Below the pieces are notes generated by a model. That model was not told the origin of the DNA. It made no database searches and saw only the letters and a list, made by a program, of their open reading frames with translations. This document shows positions 11,011 to 22,900 of a DNA stretch of 64,000 bases, piece after piece. The position numbers were made by a program, and so were the translations under genes. How positions within the stretch are numbered: the first letter of the stretch is position 1; each line of letters starts with the position of its first letter. Source of the DNA: Rhodosorus marinus (lineage: Eukaryota > Rhodophyta > Stylonematophyceae > Stylonematales > Stylonemataceae); NCBI GenBank assembly GCA_029953675.1, contig JAMWBK010000008.1:1583001-1647000 (forward strand), in the 5' to 3' direction.

Positions 11011-13190
11011 TGCGGGTGAGCAATACACCACGGGGTCCCAAAATTCATTTTCCGGCTAAGCTATACACACTGAAGTCGCTCCGACTGGCACCAACGCCAG
11101 GTCCAAAAGCGACGGGTCTCAAATTCTCGCCTCCATGTCAACAAAAATCCAGTTCTGCCTTACGCGATTGGCATATAGTGGCGCTCCAGCTGCGAGGGGG
11201 CTACTTTCTCCGCTCTCCTGATCTTCCGTTCCTACCGTGTTACTCTGTGCAGGGGAAAATTACAGACTCAGCGGACGTCCCTCCGCCTTGTCGTACGGAG
11301 TTCTTCCATCCCTAGTCTCCCAATCTCCCTACTCTCGGAATTGTGACTAGCCGGGGAAATTCTAGATCTTGACATAGTATTCACTATTTATGGATACCGT
11401 GCAAACCATTCTCAGCAAAATCTAGCTTATTTCTCCTACTTGCCTTCAATTTTCAGCCAAAATTAAGTAAATTGAAACTGCTAACCAAATCAACGTACAT
11501 TAGTTCAATCGTGCGCAAAAGAAAGTATAGCTTTCTACAAAACTAGAGCAATTACGAATTGTTAGGGAGTTCTTGACTTAAATTGACATGAACGCAGCCC
11601 AACAGGCTCCTTTCGGGATGGGCGAAACGGCGTCCAGGCTGCTGGAGCTTTCCACCGTCGGTCTAATGAGAACCAAGCGGATTTGCTTTCGCAGCGATGG
11701 GTTTGTCTTCGTGACCTACTTAAGCTACTGGTAGCTAACAGCAAATTGACCAAAAGGAAGAACACGACGCGAACCTAGCGGCCCTTAGCGGTGATGCTGT
11801 TGGCCCCACCAGTTTAGCTTGTGTAGCAATCCATCCATCTGAATCGAGTTTGCGCAAGTGCCGCTAGAGGAAGAGGACGGAGTTAGCTCCATAATCAGCG
11901 GGCCCATCTGATCGATACAGATTCGCTGAACCTTTCCGGGTGTGCAAAGCGAATCCATAACAATCTAATTTCTGAAGTAAAAATGAGTATTTTGAGACGC
12001 AACATATTCTCTGTCGGTGGGGGCGCGGAGGAGGTGGCTTTGGGAGGGCTCAGACTGTGCTAAGCTGGTTCCAACGCTAGAAATCGTGACTGAGGTTGAT
12101 CATGACAGACCAGGAGAGGGCATCCCCACCTTGCCAAGACATTTTCGTACCAAAGAAGTGAAGCCTTTGCCTCTAAAGCGAAAATGCGCTCTGTCAGAGG
12201 GCTATCGGTTGACTTCTAAGGAGAACGTGAACTTGCTTCCCTTAGGAAGCATACATTAGCGGAAGCCCAAGACATGTTATGCTCCTCAACAAATACCCTA
12301 AAGCACGTGGTTCCAGCGGTCTCATGTAAATCGGGGGCTAAAAGAAGGAGCGAAGGATAGGGTATTCGGCACCATCCGCCTCGATCGCTTGCTGCACTAT
12401 GTGTGTAACAGAATCCGGTTGAACTATACGCTGGTTGATCCTCTTCACAGTGCAAAGTTCTTTCAGGCAGACCCGCCATTGCAAAATATATCCTAAATTC
12501 TAATTTCAGTTCATGAAATGATATCAAGCCACGCGTCCTTCTCCTCACAGTGTCCGTAATGGGCCTACAGTCAACTTTAATGAAGCGGCTGCGATGGCAC
12601 TTGAGCACGAAAACGATTTAGTGGGCTACCTTTTGAAGAAATTCAGTGTGAGCGAATGTAGAAAGCACGAGATACCTTCCCTCCGGTGCTAAAGCGCTTT
12701 TGACGGGAATGTTTTCGCATTCACCACGGCGGTAGTTTGAAACTACCGCCGTGGTGATCATTTGCTTCTGAAGCAGGATGCAAGGTAGACGCCAGACGAT
12801 GAGCGGAAAAACAAAGACAGAAAAAGGAAGCTGGTAGCGCGGAGATCAAGCGTCTAGCACAGAAGTCGAGCACTTCCTTTTCCCCAACACGAAACCGGTA
12901 CCTACTAAAGCGCTGCCAGTTGTTTAAAAAGAAGCCTAGGTCCACACCACAGGATCGGTAAGCAGGAGCTTTACGGTCAGGAACGGGAACGGAATGATGG
13001 GTTAACACTTGCAACACTAAAGCCAACGGGGTAGCCTACGGGATCCGTCTTTCGATTGTACCTTTCTATGAGGCTGTCTAAAGCACGCACATTAATGAGA
13101 CCCATCCAACTCGGGATCCATGAACATCTCTCCATAGAGGCTGGAAGCATTCGCCCACAAGCCCATTTGATCCCAAGTGCTAATGATCTT
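11011..13190. other. 2.2-kb segment present only in copy B, no recognised gene
   Basis: This stretch separates two blocks that are adjacent in copy A, so it was either inserted in B or deleted from A. It contains short ORFs on both strands (up to 130 codons, 12216-12608 minus), none with recognisable motifs, and the perfect palindrome at 12721. The composition is more even than the AT-rich flanks. It could be a decayed mobile element, but I see no terminal repeats. Confidence 0.4.
12721..12757. repeat. Perfect 37-bp palindrome
   Basis: Arms TCACCACGGCGGTAGTTT and AAACTACCGCCGTGGTGA are exact reverse complements separated by one G. There is no T-run that would suggest a terminator and no ORF context that would explain it. 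It could extrude as a cruciform or form a very stable RNA hairpin. Confidence 0.9.
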
Positions 13191-13445
13191 AGACGCCCAA
13201 ACAGGTTTCCGGTGTCTGGGTATACGCTACTATCCGAGTTCAGAGTTTCCGATTGACAACTTTGATATGAATTTCAACTAAGTTTATGTTCAGCTATGGT
13301 TCCTCAAGGGTAAACTAAGAAACCGATTTACAAGGTTTGCACAGATCGACTATCGGAAAGGAAATCCGTACCTACAATAATGAGAATAATGACGAAGCGC
13401 CGTTATTTAGCTCCGTTTGACTGCCTTTTCAGGATGTGGAGGACT

Positions 13446-15320
13446 TTAGCTCTTCTTCGGCTTGTTGAGTCGGAGGAAGGCATAGCCGAGAATACGGAGG
13501 ACCACGGTACACATGATCAAGCCGGCGTATGCTGCTCCCCTGGAAACGTTCCCGTACCGCGCCAGCACGAGTTCCTCGTTGACGTCACCCGCGAACTGGG
13601 AGTACATGATCAGTAGGAGTCCGTACTTGATCCAGGACAGGTACTGCAGCCAGCTCAGCCAAACTGGGACGAGCGCCAGATCGATCAAGAATCCGGAGAA
13701 CAGGAACGCGAGGATAATGAACACAGGAACTACCGAGGATGCCACTTGCGCGTCTTTGGCGAACGTTGAGACGCAAATGGTCAGGCTCTCCGATGCCCAT
13801 GAGATCAGGACGACGATTAGTGTAAACTCGAAGAAAGCTCCAGCGTCGATCTTGAACCCGACAATGAAGTAGTTGATCAACGTGAATATCAAGACCACAA
13901 CCACCGTTCTCGGAATCTCAATAAGCGTCCTCGCAACGAAGTACGAAGATACCCTGTACATTCTGCTCGCCCGCTCTCGTAACGCGATCGTCCTCTCCAT
14001 AGGGAAAACAAACAGGATAGCAAAGGCAGAATTGAAGGATTCGTTGATGGAGACAAAAGCAAGGACGCCAATGAGAGCGTTCAACCGGTCCATCGTTGGT
14101 TCACTCCAGTAGTCATAACCCACACCAATCCAGATGAGTCCCAGCAACAGACCCATGACGACTGAGATGCCCACTCGGGTGATGTTCTGTGCTTTGTCCC
14201 TCATCATCAAAATGAACGACCTCTTCAGCAGGTACCACAGCTCCTTCGTCCACGAAGAGTTGTATTTAGAGAATTTTGCATCCTCCTTCGTTCCCAGCAC
14301 ATCGGGCTCCACATAATCGTCAAGCTCGCCATCGTTTTCCGCCGATTCCAAATAGGTCGAAACCAGCATCTCAATCCTCTCAGCGGTCTCCTGCTCCTTC
14401 TCAGTCGTCCTCGAGTCCGAAGATATCAAATCGATCATGAAGTCAGCGGGATTGTACTCGGGAGGACACGCGTGACCCAGCTTCGTAAAGTAAGCAATCG
14501 CCTCGTTGGCGGGGCCAAAGTACACAACTTGCCCTTTGGAGAGAAGCAGTAGCTGATCGAAAAGCGAGAATATATTCGACCTTGGCTGATGGATCGTGGT
14601 GATAATGGTCCTTCCACGTTCAGCCAGACCCCTCAGCGACTGCATCACGTTGAGGGCGTTGAACGAGTCCAGGCCCGAAGTAGGCTCGTCCAGGAAGATC
14701 AGCGATGGACTCGTTACAAGCTCCGTTCCAATGTTCACCCTTCGCTTCTCGCCTCCACTCACTCCCCGAGTGCTCTCACCTCCAATCATCGATTCCTTCA
14801 CGTTTCTCAGGCCCAACTCGTTGATGATCTCCTCCGCCCTAATCTGGCGCCTCTCTTTTCCAACCTTCATCGGAAGTCTCAGGTCCGCCGAGAATTTAAT
14901 CTGCTCCTCAACAGTGAGCGTTTCGAACATGTTATCGCTCTGTTCTACATAAGCCGCGTGCTTTCCGAAAGTTTTGAAGTCACGCTTATTACCGTTAACA
15001 AGCACTTCACCACCGGTCTCAACATTCTTCGACGAAGACAGCCTCCCTGCCAGAAGGTTGAGCAGGGTCGTCTTCCCCGCACCAGATGAACCCATAATCG
15101 CGAGCATCTGCCCGGGCCTCACATCGCCGTTCATCGACTTCAGAATCGGCTTCGCGTTCTTGCCCTTGACCGCGTAGCTCAAGTCCTTCCACTGCAGATG
15201 AACAGGCTCCAACATCGTGCTCATCGTCGGCATGCCCGTCTCCATCGTCCCGTAGCCCATCTCAAGGTCGACAGCCTTCTCCGTCGTATTTCCGTCAACT
15301 GTGTCGACAACGTCAGCCAT
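13446..15320 (-). CDS. ABCG-family half transporter (paralogue 2)
   Basis: 624 residues, one exon, collinear with the gene at 6866-8758. It has Walker A GSSGAGKT (about 77-84), signature VSGGEKRR (about 187-194), Walker B SLIFLDEP (about 206-213), the TIHQPR switch, the NPADFMIDL block and an ABC2-type membrane half ending in the same NKPKKS tail. The length is normal for an ABCG half transporter, which must pair with itself or a sister. The frame is open to 15437, but the minus-strand TATA box begins one base upstream of that point, so transcription should start inside the extension. The ATG at 15320 is shared with paralogue 1 and the remnant. The leader is CT-rich. A full homologue of its 3' and 5' flanks exists around the remnant at 5353-5684, so the array arose by tandem duplication. 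Confidence 0.93.
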   Translation of the reverse strand: MADVVDTVDGNTTEKAVDLEMGYGTMETGMPTMSTMLEPVHLQWKDLSYAVKGKNAKPILKSMNGDVRPGQMLAIMGSSGAGKTTLLNLLAGRLSSSKNVETGGEVLVNGNKRDFKTFGKHAAYVEQSDNMFETLTVEEQIKFSADLRLPMKVGKERRQIRAEEIINELGLRNVKESMIGGESTRGVSGGEKRRVNIGTELVTSPSLIFLDEPTSGLDSFNALNVMQSLRGLAERGRTIITTIHQPRSNIFSLFDQLLLLSKGQVVYFGPANEAIAYFTKLGHACPPEYNPADFMIDLISSDSRTTEKEQETAERIEMLVSTYLESAENDGELDDYVEPDVLGTKEDAKFSKYNSSWTKELWYLLKRSFILMMRDKAQNITRVGISVVMGLLLGLIWIGVGYDYWSEPTMDRLNALIGVLAFVSINESFNSAFAILFVFPMERTIALRERASRMYRVSSYFVARTLIEIPRTVVVVLIFTLINYFIVGFKIDAGAFFEFTLIVVLISWASESLTICVSTFAKDAQVASSVVPVFIILAFLFSGFLIDLALVPVWLSWLQYLSWIKYGLLLIMYSQFAGDVNEELVLARYGNVSRGAAYAGLIMCTVVLRILGYAFLRLNKPKKS

Positions 15321-15437
15321 TGCTCTTATCAATAAAGTAAAAATCTTCTCACTATTCCTCTCTCTATTTCTCTCTGTCCTTGCTTGTTGATGTCCTCCTG
15401 GCTGACCCAAGCTCCCAACCCTCACCTCCACGCTCAT

Positions 15438-15445
15438 TATTTATA
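15438..15445 (-). promoter_or_regulatory. TATA box of ABCG paralogue 2
   Basis: TATAAATA on the minus strand, 118 bp upstream of the ATG at 15320. It is conserved in sequence and distance with 8875-8882 and 5803-5810. Confidence 0.7.
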
Positions 15446-15749
15446 CTCTTCCAACAACCACCCCGACCTCCCATAGAAAAACCTCCAGAAGACCGCCCCG
15501 CCTGCGCATTTCATCATCATCGGAAGTACGGACTTGCGCAAAGTCCTGATTCTCCTTTGAAAAACAGAACAAGAAACAGTTGTGAAACCATCCTCGTCAA
15601 TGCATGCCTTCACTTTTTTTGCTCAGCCAGTGACCCACAACCCAATCCTACCTATCACACAATTTTGCTTAATGGGACAAAGGTAGCGTGCTTTAAAAGT
15701 AGGTACTAACGATATAGCAGTATTTAAGTGTCACGTACTTAATCAATGA

Positions 15750-18700
15750 ATTAATTAATTTTATATGATTAATAAAAAAATATAGTATGACGAATAAAGT
15801 TAGCAATTGATAGTACAATATTAGTACTGACCGTGGTTTGCGGGTAAAGACGACCCCCCTCTTGTCAGATCTTTTGTAGTTCATCCAATATTGAATGGTA
15901 ATAAAGTTTTGCGAGTTGGCTGGATGTGCCACTTTGTAGATTTGTTTTGTAAAATATTTTGGTCTGGGTTGAATGAACGGAGTAATTTTTTTTGGTTTTT
16001 TGTATCCTCCATGAAGAAGTTTCACATCAATCTTATGAACGGCGAGTTAGTGTGAAATCATTTAGGAGAATAAAATACAACGATTTTCTTTTGACGTTGT
16101 TGGAAACGGACGAGTTTTGAAAATGGGGAAAAAATTTACAAATGTGGACCGCCATGGGAACGATGTTTTTTAAACGACTTTTCTACTTTTTCCTGAAGCA
16201 TTTCCAGTGCAAAACAGTTGGCACACCCCATGAATTTTGAAATGTGAAGTTTTTTGAAGTAAACATATTATTATGGAATAATAGTACGCCACGCGTCCTC
16301 AAATACCTACATATTCTTTTTTTATGCAAAACATATCTTTAAAGTGGTTGATTTGTGAAAATATATATGAGCATTAGACGATCTTTCGTTGGCATTGTTC
16401 ACGTTCAGCATTTTTCTCTTGTATTTTGTAAATAAGTTCTTGGTTGCTGGATATGATTGGCTTTTGTCGCCAGCTGATTTGGCACAGCCAGCTCGTTTTG
16501 GGGGAGGGCGGTCTGTTTCCGTGTTTGTTTGGGGAGGTGTTACAGTGCTGGGGTGCTGATGAGGACGATCTAGAATTTTCGCAGGCCATACTATGATTCC
16601 GAGGAGTTGGCGCAAGTCTAAGGAGCAAACCCTGAACATGTGACCCTTAGAGCGTGGATATGTAGCTCCCAACAAGCCGAAGCAAGCAACTGAGTTGTGA
16701 TACGCGGAACTTTTGCTCGAGGTGCTGGGACTGGCGATCTGTTTGAGCTAAACAATACTCTGAAGTGTATGGCGCACGAATTAGGTAACCTGGGACATCT
16801 AACCCTCAAAGGAACGGCCTTCGAGAACCGACCCAGCAATTTTCCTCACGACTCGGGAAGCAAACAACTCGTTTATGGGTGATAACAGAGTGGGTCCTAA
16901 AGTGAAGACAGCATTCAGCCGATCTGTCTCGTTCATGTTCGGCCTACTGGAAAGATAGCGGGTCGTCTGGAGTCCTAGGACAGGGAAAACGGAGACACGA
17001 GTGGTTGATTGTGTGCGGAGGCTTGTGAGGCGACGAAGGTCATGCAGTGCACGTGCTCCAAGTCGTCCGCATGCGTCTGGGTCACCGGAAAATAAACGAT
17101 CCCACAAGGGTGTTCTAGGACAGAGAAAGAGGACGGTCTCAAGTGCGGTGGTGCCTCTTCTCTACTTGGGGATGCGAGCAGGAATTCTTGCAGCAGGATT
17201 TCTTTCGTTTTTAGAGAAGCAGTGGAGTTTCCTTTACTTTTTATTGGTCCCAGGTCGCCGCACCATCAAAAAATACTAAATTACTTTTCTTCTGCATTTC
17301 CAATTTAAGAAATAATTATGGACTATGAGTGTAAGGAACGATTATGATTACCATTGAGTGGTCCCTAATAGTCAGAAACTACTGAATTATTGTTGTTCGT
17401 AGTTTCTAATCATGGAAATAATTTGCCTGTATATGGACCGAACGAGTGAATACCACATTTGGCTGGCTGTGTGCTCTGCTCGAGATCATGCAGGTGAGAA
17501 ACGGTTGGCGATCCCTGCACGGGAGGAGGTAGAAAATAACATTGCTGTCGATCGGTGTGTGAAACGCTTCACTCTTCACGCTGAACGTTGGGAGTGGCAC
17601 AACCGCTGCTAGAGAGTAGCATTGCTGGCGGGCTGTTTTTTGAAGCGTTTTCCTTTTGGTAGATAGGACGCGTTTGGGCTTTCTACTGGATCTCGGAAGT
17701 CAAGTTCGGAGGTGATCAGGCGCGGGTAGAGAAATCGTTAAGGGGGCCGGTTGCCTAAGTTGAAGAACTTCAAATCATCCCGCAGATGAAGTTATTTCAA
17801 ATCCCTTCCAATCGTTAGGCAAAGAACGGAGACGGGAATAAGACTGGTTAACTGGGGGCAACTTTAATCTTGTTTGTGCAGGGCATCCTCATTGTTACCC
17901 TGCCATTCACTGCGGGGATAAGAACTCATCCTATACTTTGGCTTCACGATTACTTGGATCACTTCGAGGCCGAACCTTAAACCCCGAAAACTGCTCCTCT
18001 ACTATTCTTCTCAACGTGTAAGAAACACAAACGCCCGAGTTGGAGGACTAGGCACACTTAAAGTTCAGAAATGTCAAGTGTTCCAGGCGCAACACTCCAC
18101 CACATGCTTCATGGCAAAAAATACAGCGCCGTCGGCTATGAGCGTCCCTCCGGATCAGCTCCGTATTCAAGCGGATCGGCTTAGTCGGAGGCGAAGGCCG
18201 CGAATTTAGTACGCAGTGTCATTCACTTGCGCACAGCGCTCTGCTTAAATCTCATGAAGTGCCAAAGCCTTGCAAGAGCGAACAAGGTGCATGGGGACCA
18301 TCCAAGCCAGCCAAAGACAGAACCGAAAGACGTTGATGGCAAGGGGTTCCTCTCAACTGGTCTGAGCAGATCGCTGCAGAGAACGAATGGGATTCACTAG
18401 GACCGCGTGTCGCATTGCCAGAACCTTTTGGAATCTGTGAAGCTATGGGCAGACCTCATCTGAATTCCCTCCCCGTCATCAGAAATAGGATCAATCCCAG
18501 CATACCCTCTCCAATGATATGTTTCAAGCAAGAAAGAGAAAGCTTCTACAAGATCTTCTTCCGCTCCCGCACAAGCTTGCCCGTCATCATCACATCTGTC
18601 CATCCCGTCAGCGCCGCCTTAAAACCAAAACGCTTAGTCCCTTAGCCAACGACACTAAGAACAGCTGTGCTGTTGCCCGGCCTTCTTTCTCATCGCTTCG

Positions 18701-19850
18701 CCGTATCCATTCCACGAGATTCAGGTCAATTTTTTAAGCAAAAAAGGTTGGGAAACCCGCGCTCAACTAAGCCGTCCACGTCATAGAGCGTCCTCTTCGT
18801 CAGGTGAGCTTCTTCTTCACCTCAGGGGTCGTAGACGGATCGTCTTCTTCGTCGCTTCCCATGTTTCTTCTTATGGCGTTCTTCCTCGATAGCCTTTGTC
18901 AGCCTCAAAGTCTATCCGATGACCAATGCTAGCTCTGGTGGTTAGCTAACCGCGTCCATAATCGCAACGTTGACCAGATGGCCATTCCACCAGATTTCAA
19001 ACTAGTTTTTAGCAAAAAAAAGGAAACCATGTCCCTTCTTCTCATTGCGATTTGCGCGAGCGCCTTCTTCTTCGTCTGGTCCAATAGACGGGAGCGTCTT
19101 CCTCGATGTCTCTTCCTCCTTCTTGCCTCCTCATTGAGCCTCATCTCAAAGGTGCTTGGCTCCAAAGAACCCAGACTTTTTTGTCGTGGGAGAGCTTTCG
19201 GTCACACGCTCGAAACGTTCGCAAGCCAAAGGAACTGCTTCGCGGAATGCGCTTGCTGACCATCCTACAGAGCTTGCTAGTGCGTTGAGGTGTTCTTCGA
19301 GTGGCAATGTTCTAGCAGTAACCGAAGCTTGGTACCTCCACACATTCTTTTGATCCTAGCTCTCGCTATCGGCCGCCGGGACGCTCCAGGCCTCCCTTCA
19401 AAGGGCCTCCTGCTTCAAACCGTCGATATAAGTTCAGAATCGAGGGGTATTTTGGAACGAGATTCTTCCGTTTCTGATGAAAAGCTTTAGAGCTTTTTCT
19501 TTCAACGTCGTCGTCTTGTTCGGGGGTAGCGCTCCTTTGTAGAGGGTCTCTGCCAACGACGAAGCTAATTGGTGCGAGTGAAAGAGAAATCTCGTCTTAA
19601 CGAGCATTTCGTTTGGGAATTCTGACGAGACTGGCGAGATCTAAACTTCGTCGTTGAAGAATCTCGTTTGTTGAAGGAGGAGTAACGATTCTGACGAGGG
19701 TTGGCGTTTAAGAGGACGTGGCCGAGCGAGCAAGGAACGGGTGAGAGGGGAAGAAGGGAAGAGGGAGGCAATAAGCACGTTTCTTAGGCTCGTTTTGGGT
19801 GGGGAATACCAAGCTTCGTTGAGTTTTTATGAGTATCTCGGGAGTTGCGT
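15750..19850. other. 4-kb gene-free stretch
   Basis: AT-rich with poly-A/T runs to about 16400, then mixed sequence. Short ORFs up to 117 codons show no family motifs. One at 18978-19259 (+) encodes a hydrophobic stretch after a basic start, but without homology or context I do not call it. Bases 18780-19690 are rich in CTTCTTCGTC and GACGAG words, probably simple-sequence drift. Upstream regulatory sequence of the PPR gene should lie at the right end; I see no clear TATA box. Confidence 0.4.
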
Positions 19851-19927
19851 GAAGGAGCTGCTTCGATGGTAGGAGTTTGATTGAGAGGGGGGGTCTTTCT
19901 TTCTTTTTTTGGTTTCCAGGGGAGTGC

Positions 19928-22900
19928 ATGGGAGGAAACAAGATGAATTTCGATTGTCTGCAAGTATCTGTTTCCTGTGGTCTGAGTTTTACCTCATCTG
20001 GGGAGCTCCTTGGCTTGGGTCAGGTTCATGGCGGGCAGCGGCGACAAGTTTGTGAGTCGAGCGGGCGAAATGTTAGGGGGCGGGTGTACATGGTAGCGAA
20101 ATCGCAGAAGCCAAAGTTTTCGCCTCTGCCGAGGGATCCGCTGCCTGATGATGGGGCTTTTCTACCGATTGATATCATCGATGAGGACGAGATTGGACCT
20201 TCGAAGGATCCAAGGAGGCGCGAGAGGAAGCGGAGAAAGAACGAGAAACCTATTGGATACAGAGAGTACATAAAGAAGATTCGGAGCTGCTACAAAACTT
20301 GGAAAAAGTATCGTGGAACGTACGGGATCCAAGAGCTTCTCGTGAAGCTCTCGTATGGTCTGAACGTAGACTGGAGGAATTCGATGAACGTCAAGGCGCT
20401 GAGGAGGAAGTTCAGAGCTTGGAGAGCTCGAGGGGGAGCTCCGTCCGAGGAGGAATACAAGGAAGCGGTGAAAATGGTAACCGACGCAACGATTACTCAG
20501 GAACAGATCGAGCTAGGGCATCGTGTGGTGGAGGCACTACAGTCTGTAAAAACCTGGCAGAGAACTGAGAAGATGCCGGACCTCGAGTCGCTACGGGAGA
20601 TTCTCATCGATCTCGCGCAGTGCGGGGCGTACAAGGAGATGAGACAGGTGATCAAGGAGATGCTTCGACAGGATAGAGAAGTTGACGCGGAGATGTTCTT
20701 CTGTTTGATCCATGCTTGCGTCCTGGGGGACCACATGGAGGGTGCCGCAGCCACCTTGAAGAGGATGAAGTCGAGAAAAACTATTCCCACCGTGTACATG
20801 TACAACTACATCATTCGAGCCTGGTCCTACAGCCGTGAGCTGCGCTTCTTTCGCCTGACGAGGACCTTTGAGGTCGAAATGAAGAATCGAAAGATCGAAC
20901 CCAACATCGAGACTTACGAAGTCATTTTCGACGGCTACGCAAAGACCAATAACCTGAAAGATGCGCCAAGGACATGGGAGACTATGCGACGGCGCCGCGT
21001 GGATCCATCGGTTGAATGCTACAACGGGTACATGGATTGCCACGCTGGGAGAGGAGATGTGCTGGCGTGCAAGTCTCTCTGGAACGAGATGACCCAGCGA
21101 GGTCTCGAACCGAATGCCAACAGCTACGGCGCCCTGATCCGCGCTTACGCCAACGCTGGTGAGTTTGACGACGCGCGTGAAATCGAGCGGGAGATGATGG
21201 AAGATCGCGGCTTCAGGCCGACGCTTAAGTCTCATAATGCGATGATCTGCGCCTACGCAAAGATAGGAGACATGGAGGGATCGATTGCGCGCTTCAAGGA
21301 GCTGCGGAACAGTGCCGTTACGCCGAGCTTGGAGACTTATGGACTGATGGTTGCGGGCTATGCCGAGTCGGGAGATGTTGAGAGGGCGATTGCGGTGTAC
21401 AGGCACGTACTGGACAGGGGCATGAAGCCCAATCTCGCGATGTACAACGCAGTGCTTTCCGCTCTGGCTCTCGCGGGTAGATACGAGGAGGCCAAGAAGT
21501 TCATTCTCAAGTTCAGGAAGGGGCGAAGGGTCACACCAGACGACTACTCGCTCAAGCATCTCATCGACGCCTGTGCGAACGCTGGATTCCTCGGCGGAGC
21601 GAAGGACGCCTTTCACACAACTCAGATGATCCTGCGGCTGAGGCCCGTTCTCCTCACTTGGAACTCGATGCTCCGCGCTTGCGCGCTCTGCGATGACCTG
21701 GAAGCCACTCAGCTCTTCTTCAAGAAGCTGAAGCGAAACAAGCGCTCCAGGGAGAATTCGGAGAGCTACAACTGGGTGGTCGTCGCTTACGCACGCGCGA
21801 GGAAGTTCCAGGAGATGGATTCGATGCTGGACACCATGGTACGTGCAGGCTTCAGCCGAAATCTTGAGAGCAGCAAGGCAATGGTCAAGGCTTTCAGGGT
21901 AGTTGACGACCTGGAGCGAGCCTCGGAAGCTTTCGAGGAGATGATGAGACAGAGGATCACCCCCGACGCGGAGATATGCAATGAGATGATTGAGATGTTC
22001 CTCGAGCATGAGGAGCTGGAGCGTGCGTTGAGCGTCTTTGTAGATATGCAGCAGGTTGACGTAGCACCGGACACGCGGACCTACAACGCCCTCATCAAAG
22101 TTCAAACTGAGAGGAGAGCGATGGTGGAGGTCCTCGCCGTGCATGAGGAGATGAGGCTTCGCAAGGTCAAGCCGGACACTGAGACTTACTGCAATCGGAT
22201 AGCAGCCTTTGGAGCCTTTGGAGACTTGTACAATGCTGTCGGCGTCTTCCTCGAAACTGAGGTCGAAGATGCCGTCGTCCCCACCAACACAAGGATCTAC
22301 GCTGCCCTCATCAACGCTCACGCGATTAACAACGCGCTGAGCGGGGCGGTGGAGACGTTTGCAAGGATGAGAAAGCGCGGCCTTAAGCCTGATTCTGTTT
22401 CTTACACGGCGTTGATTGACGCCTACTCTAGGTGTGGTGACGGGCTCAGTGCCGTGCGTGCGTTTAGAGAGATGGAGCACCTCAACCTGTCCCTGTCGGA
22501 ATCATCTTATGCCACTGTCGTGAAGGCGCACGGGAGGATGAAGGATTTACCCAATGCTAAGCGATTCTATGAGGAGCTACTGTTGGCGCAGGTGCGAGAG
22601 ACAACCGAGGTCATCAACTCGTTAATCTTCGTGCATTGTCAGGTGGGCAATCCGGATGAGGCCCTGGCTCTTCTGCGGAGAATGCAGGAGAGGGAACAAG
22701 TTCCCAAGCTCAAGCCAGACGGAGAGTCGTTTGAGCTCGTCCTCACCGCGCTGTGTAACGAGGGTCGCGTGGAGGAGGCGGAGAAACTATTCGAGGAGAT
22801 GATCACGCGACAGCGTCTGAAGCCATCCAGAGAGGCTTTCGTTGCGATCATGGGAGGGTATGCTGCACGGGGCGACGTCGCGTCAATCCGTTCTCGTGTC

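Noticed and set aside
15321-15437. N-terminal extension of ABCG paralogue 2
   Set aside because: The TATA box abuts its first codon, so it would not be transcribed, although part is conserved with the remnant's leader as DNA.
18978-19259. Possible small membrane protein (93 codons)
   Set aside because: A hydrophobic start alone, in a T/C-rich low-complexity region without homology or promoter signals, is not enough.
20591-22480. 629-codon open frame on the strand opposite the PPR gene
   Set aside because: It is an antisense shadow of GC-biased PPR repeat codons; its translation has no domain, while the sense strand is clearly coding.
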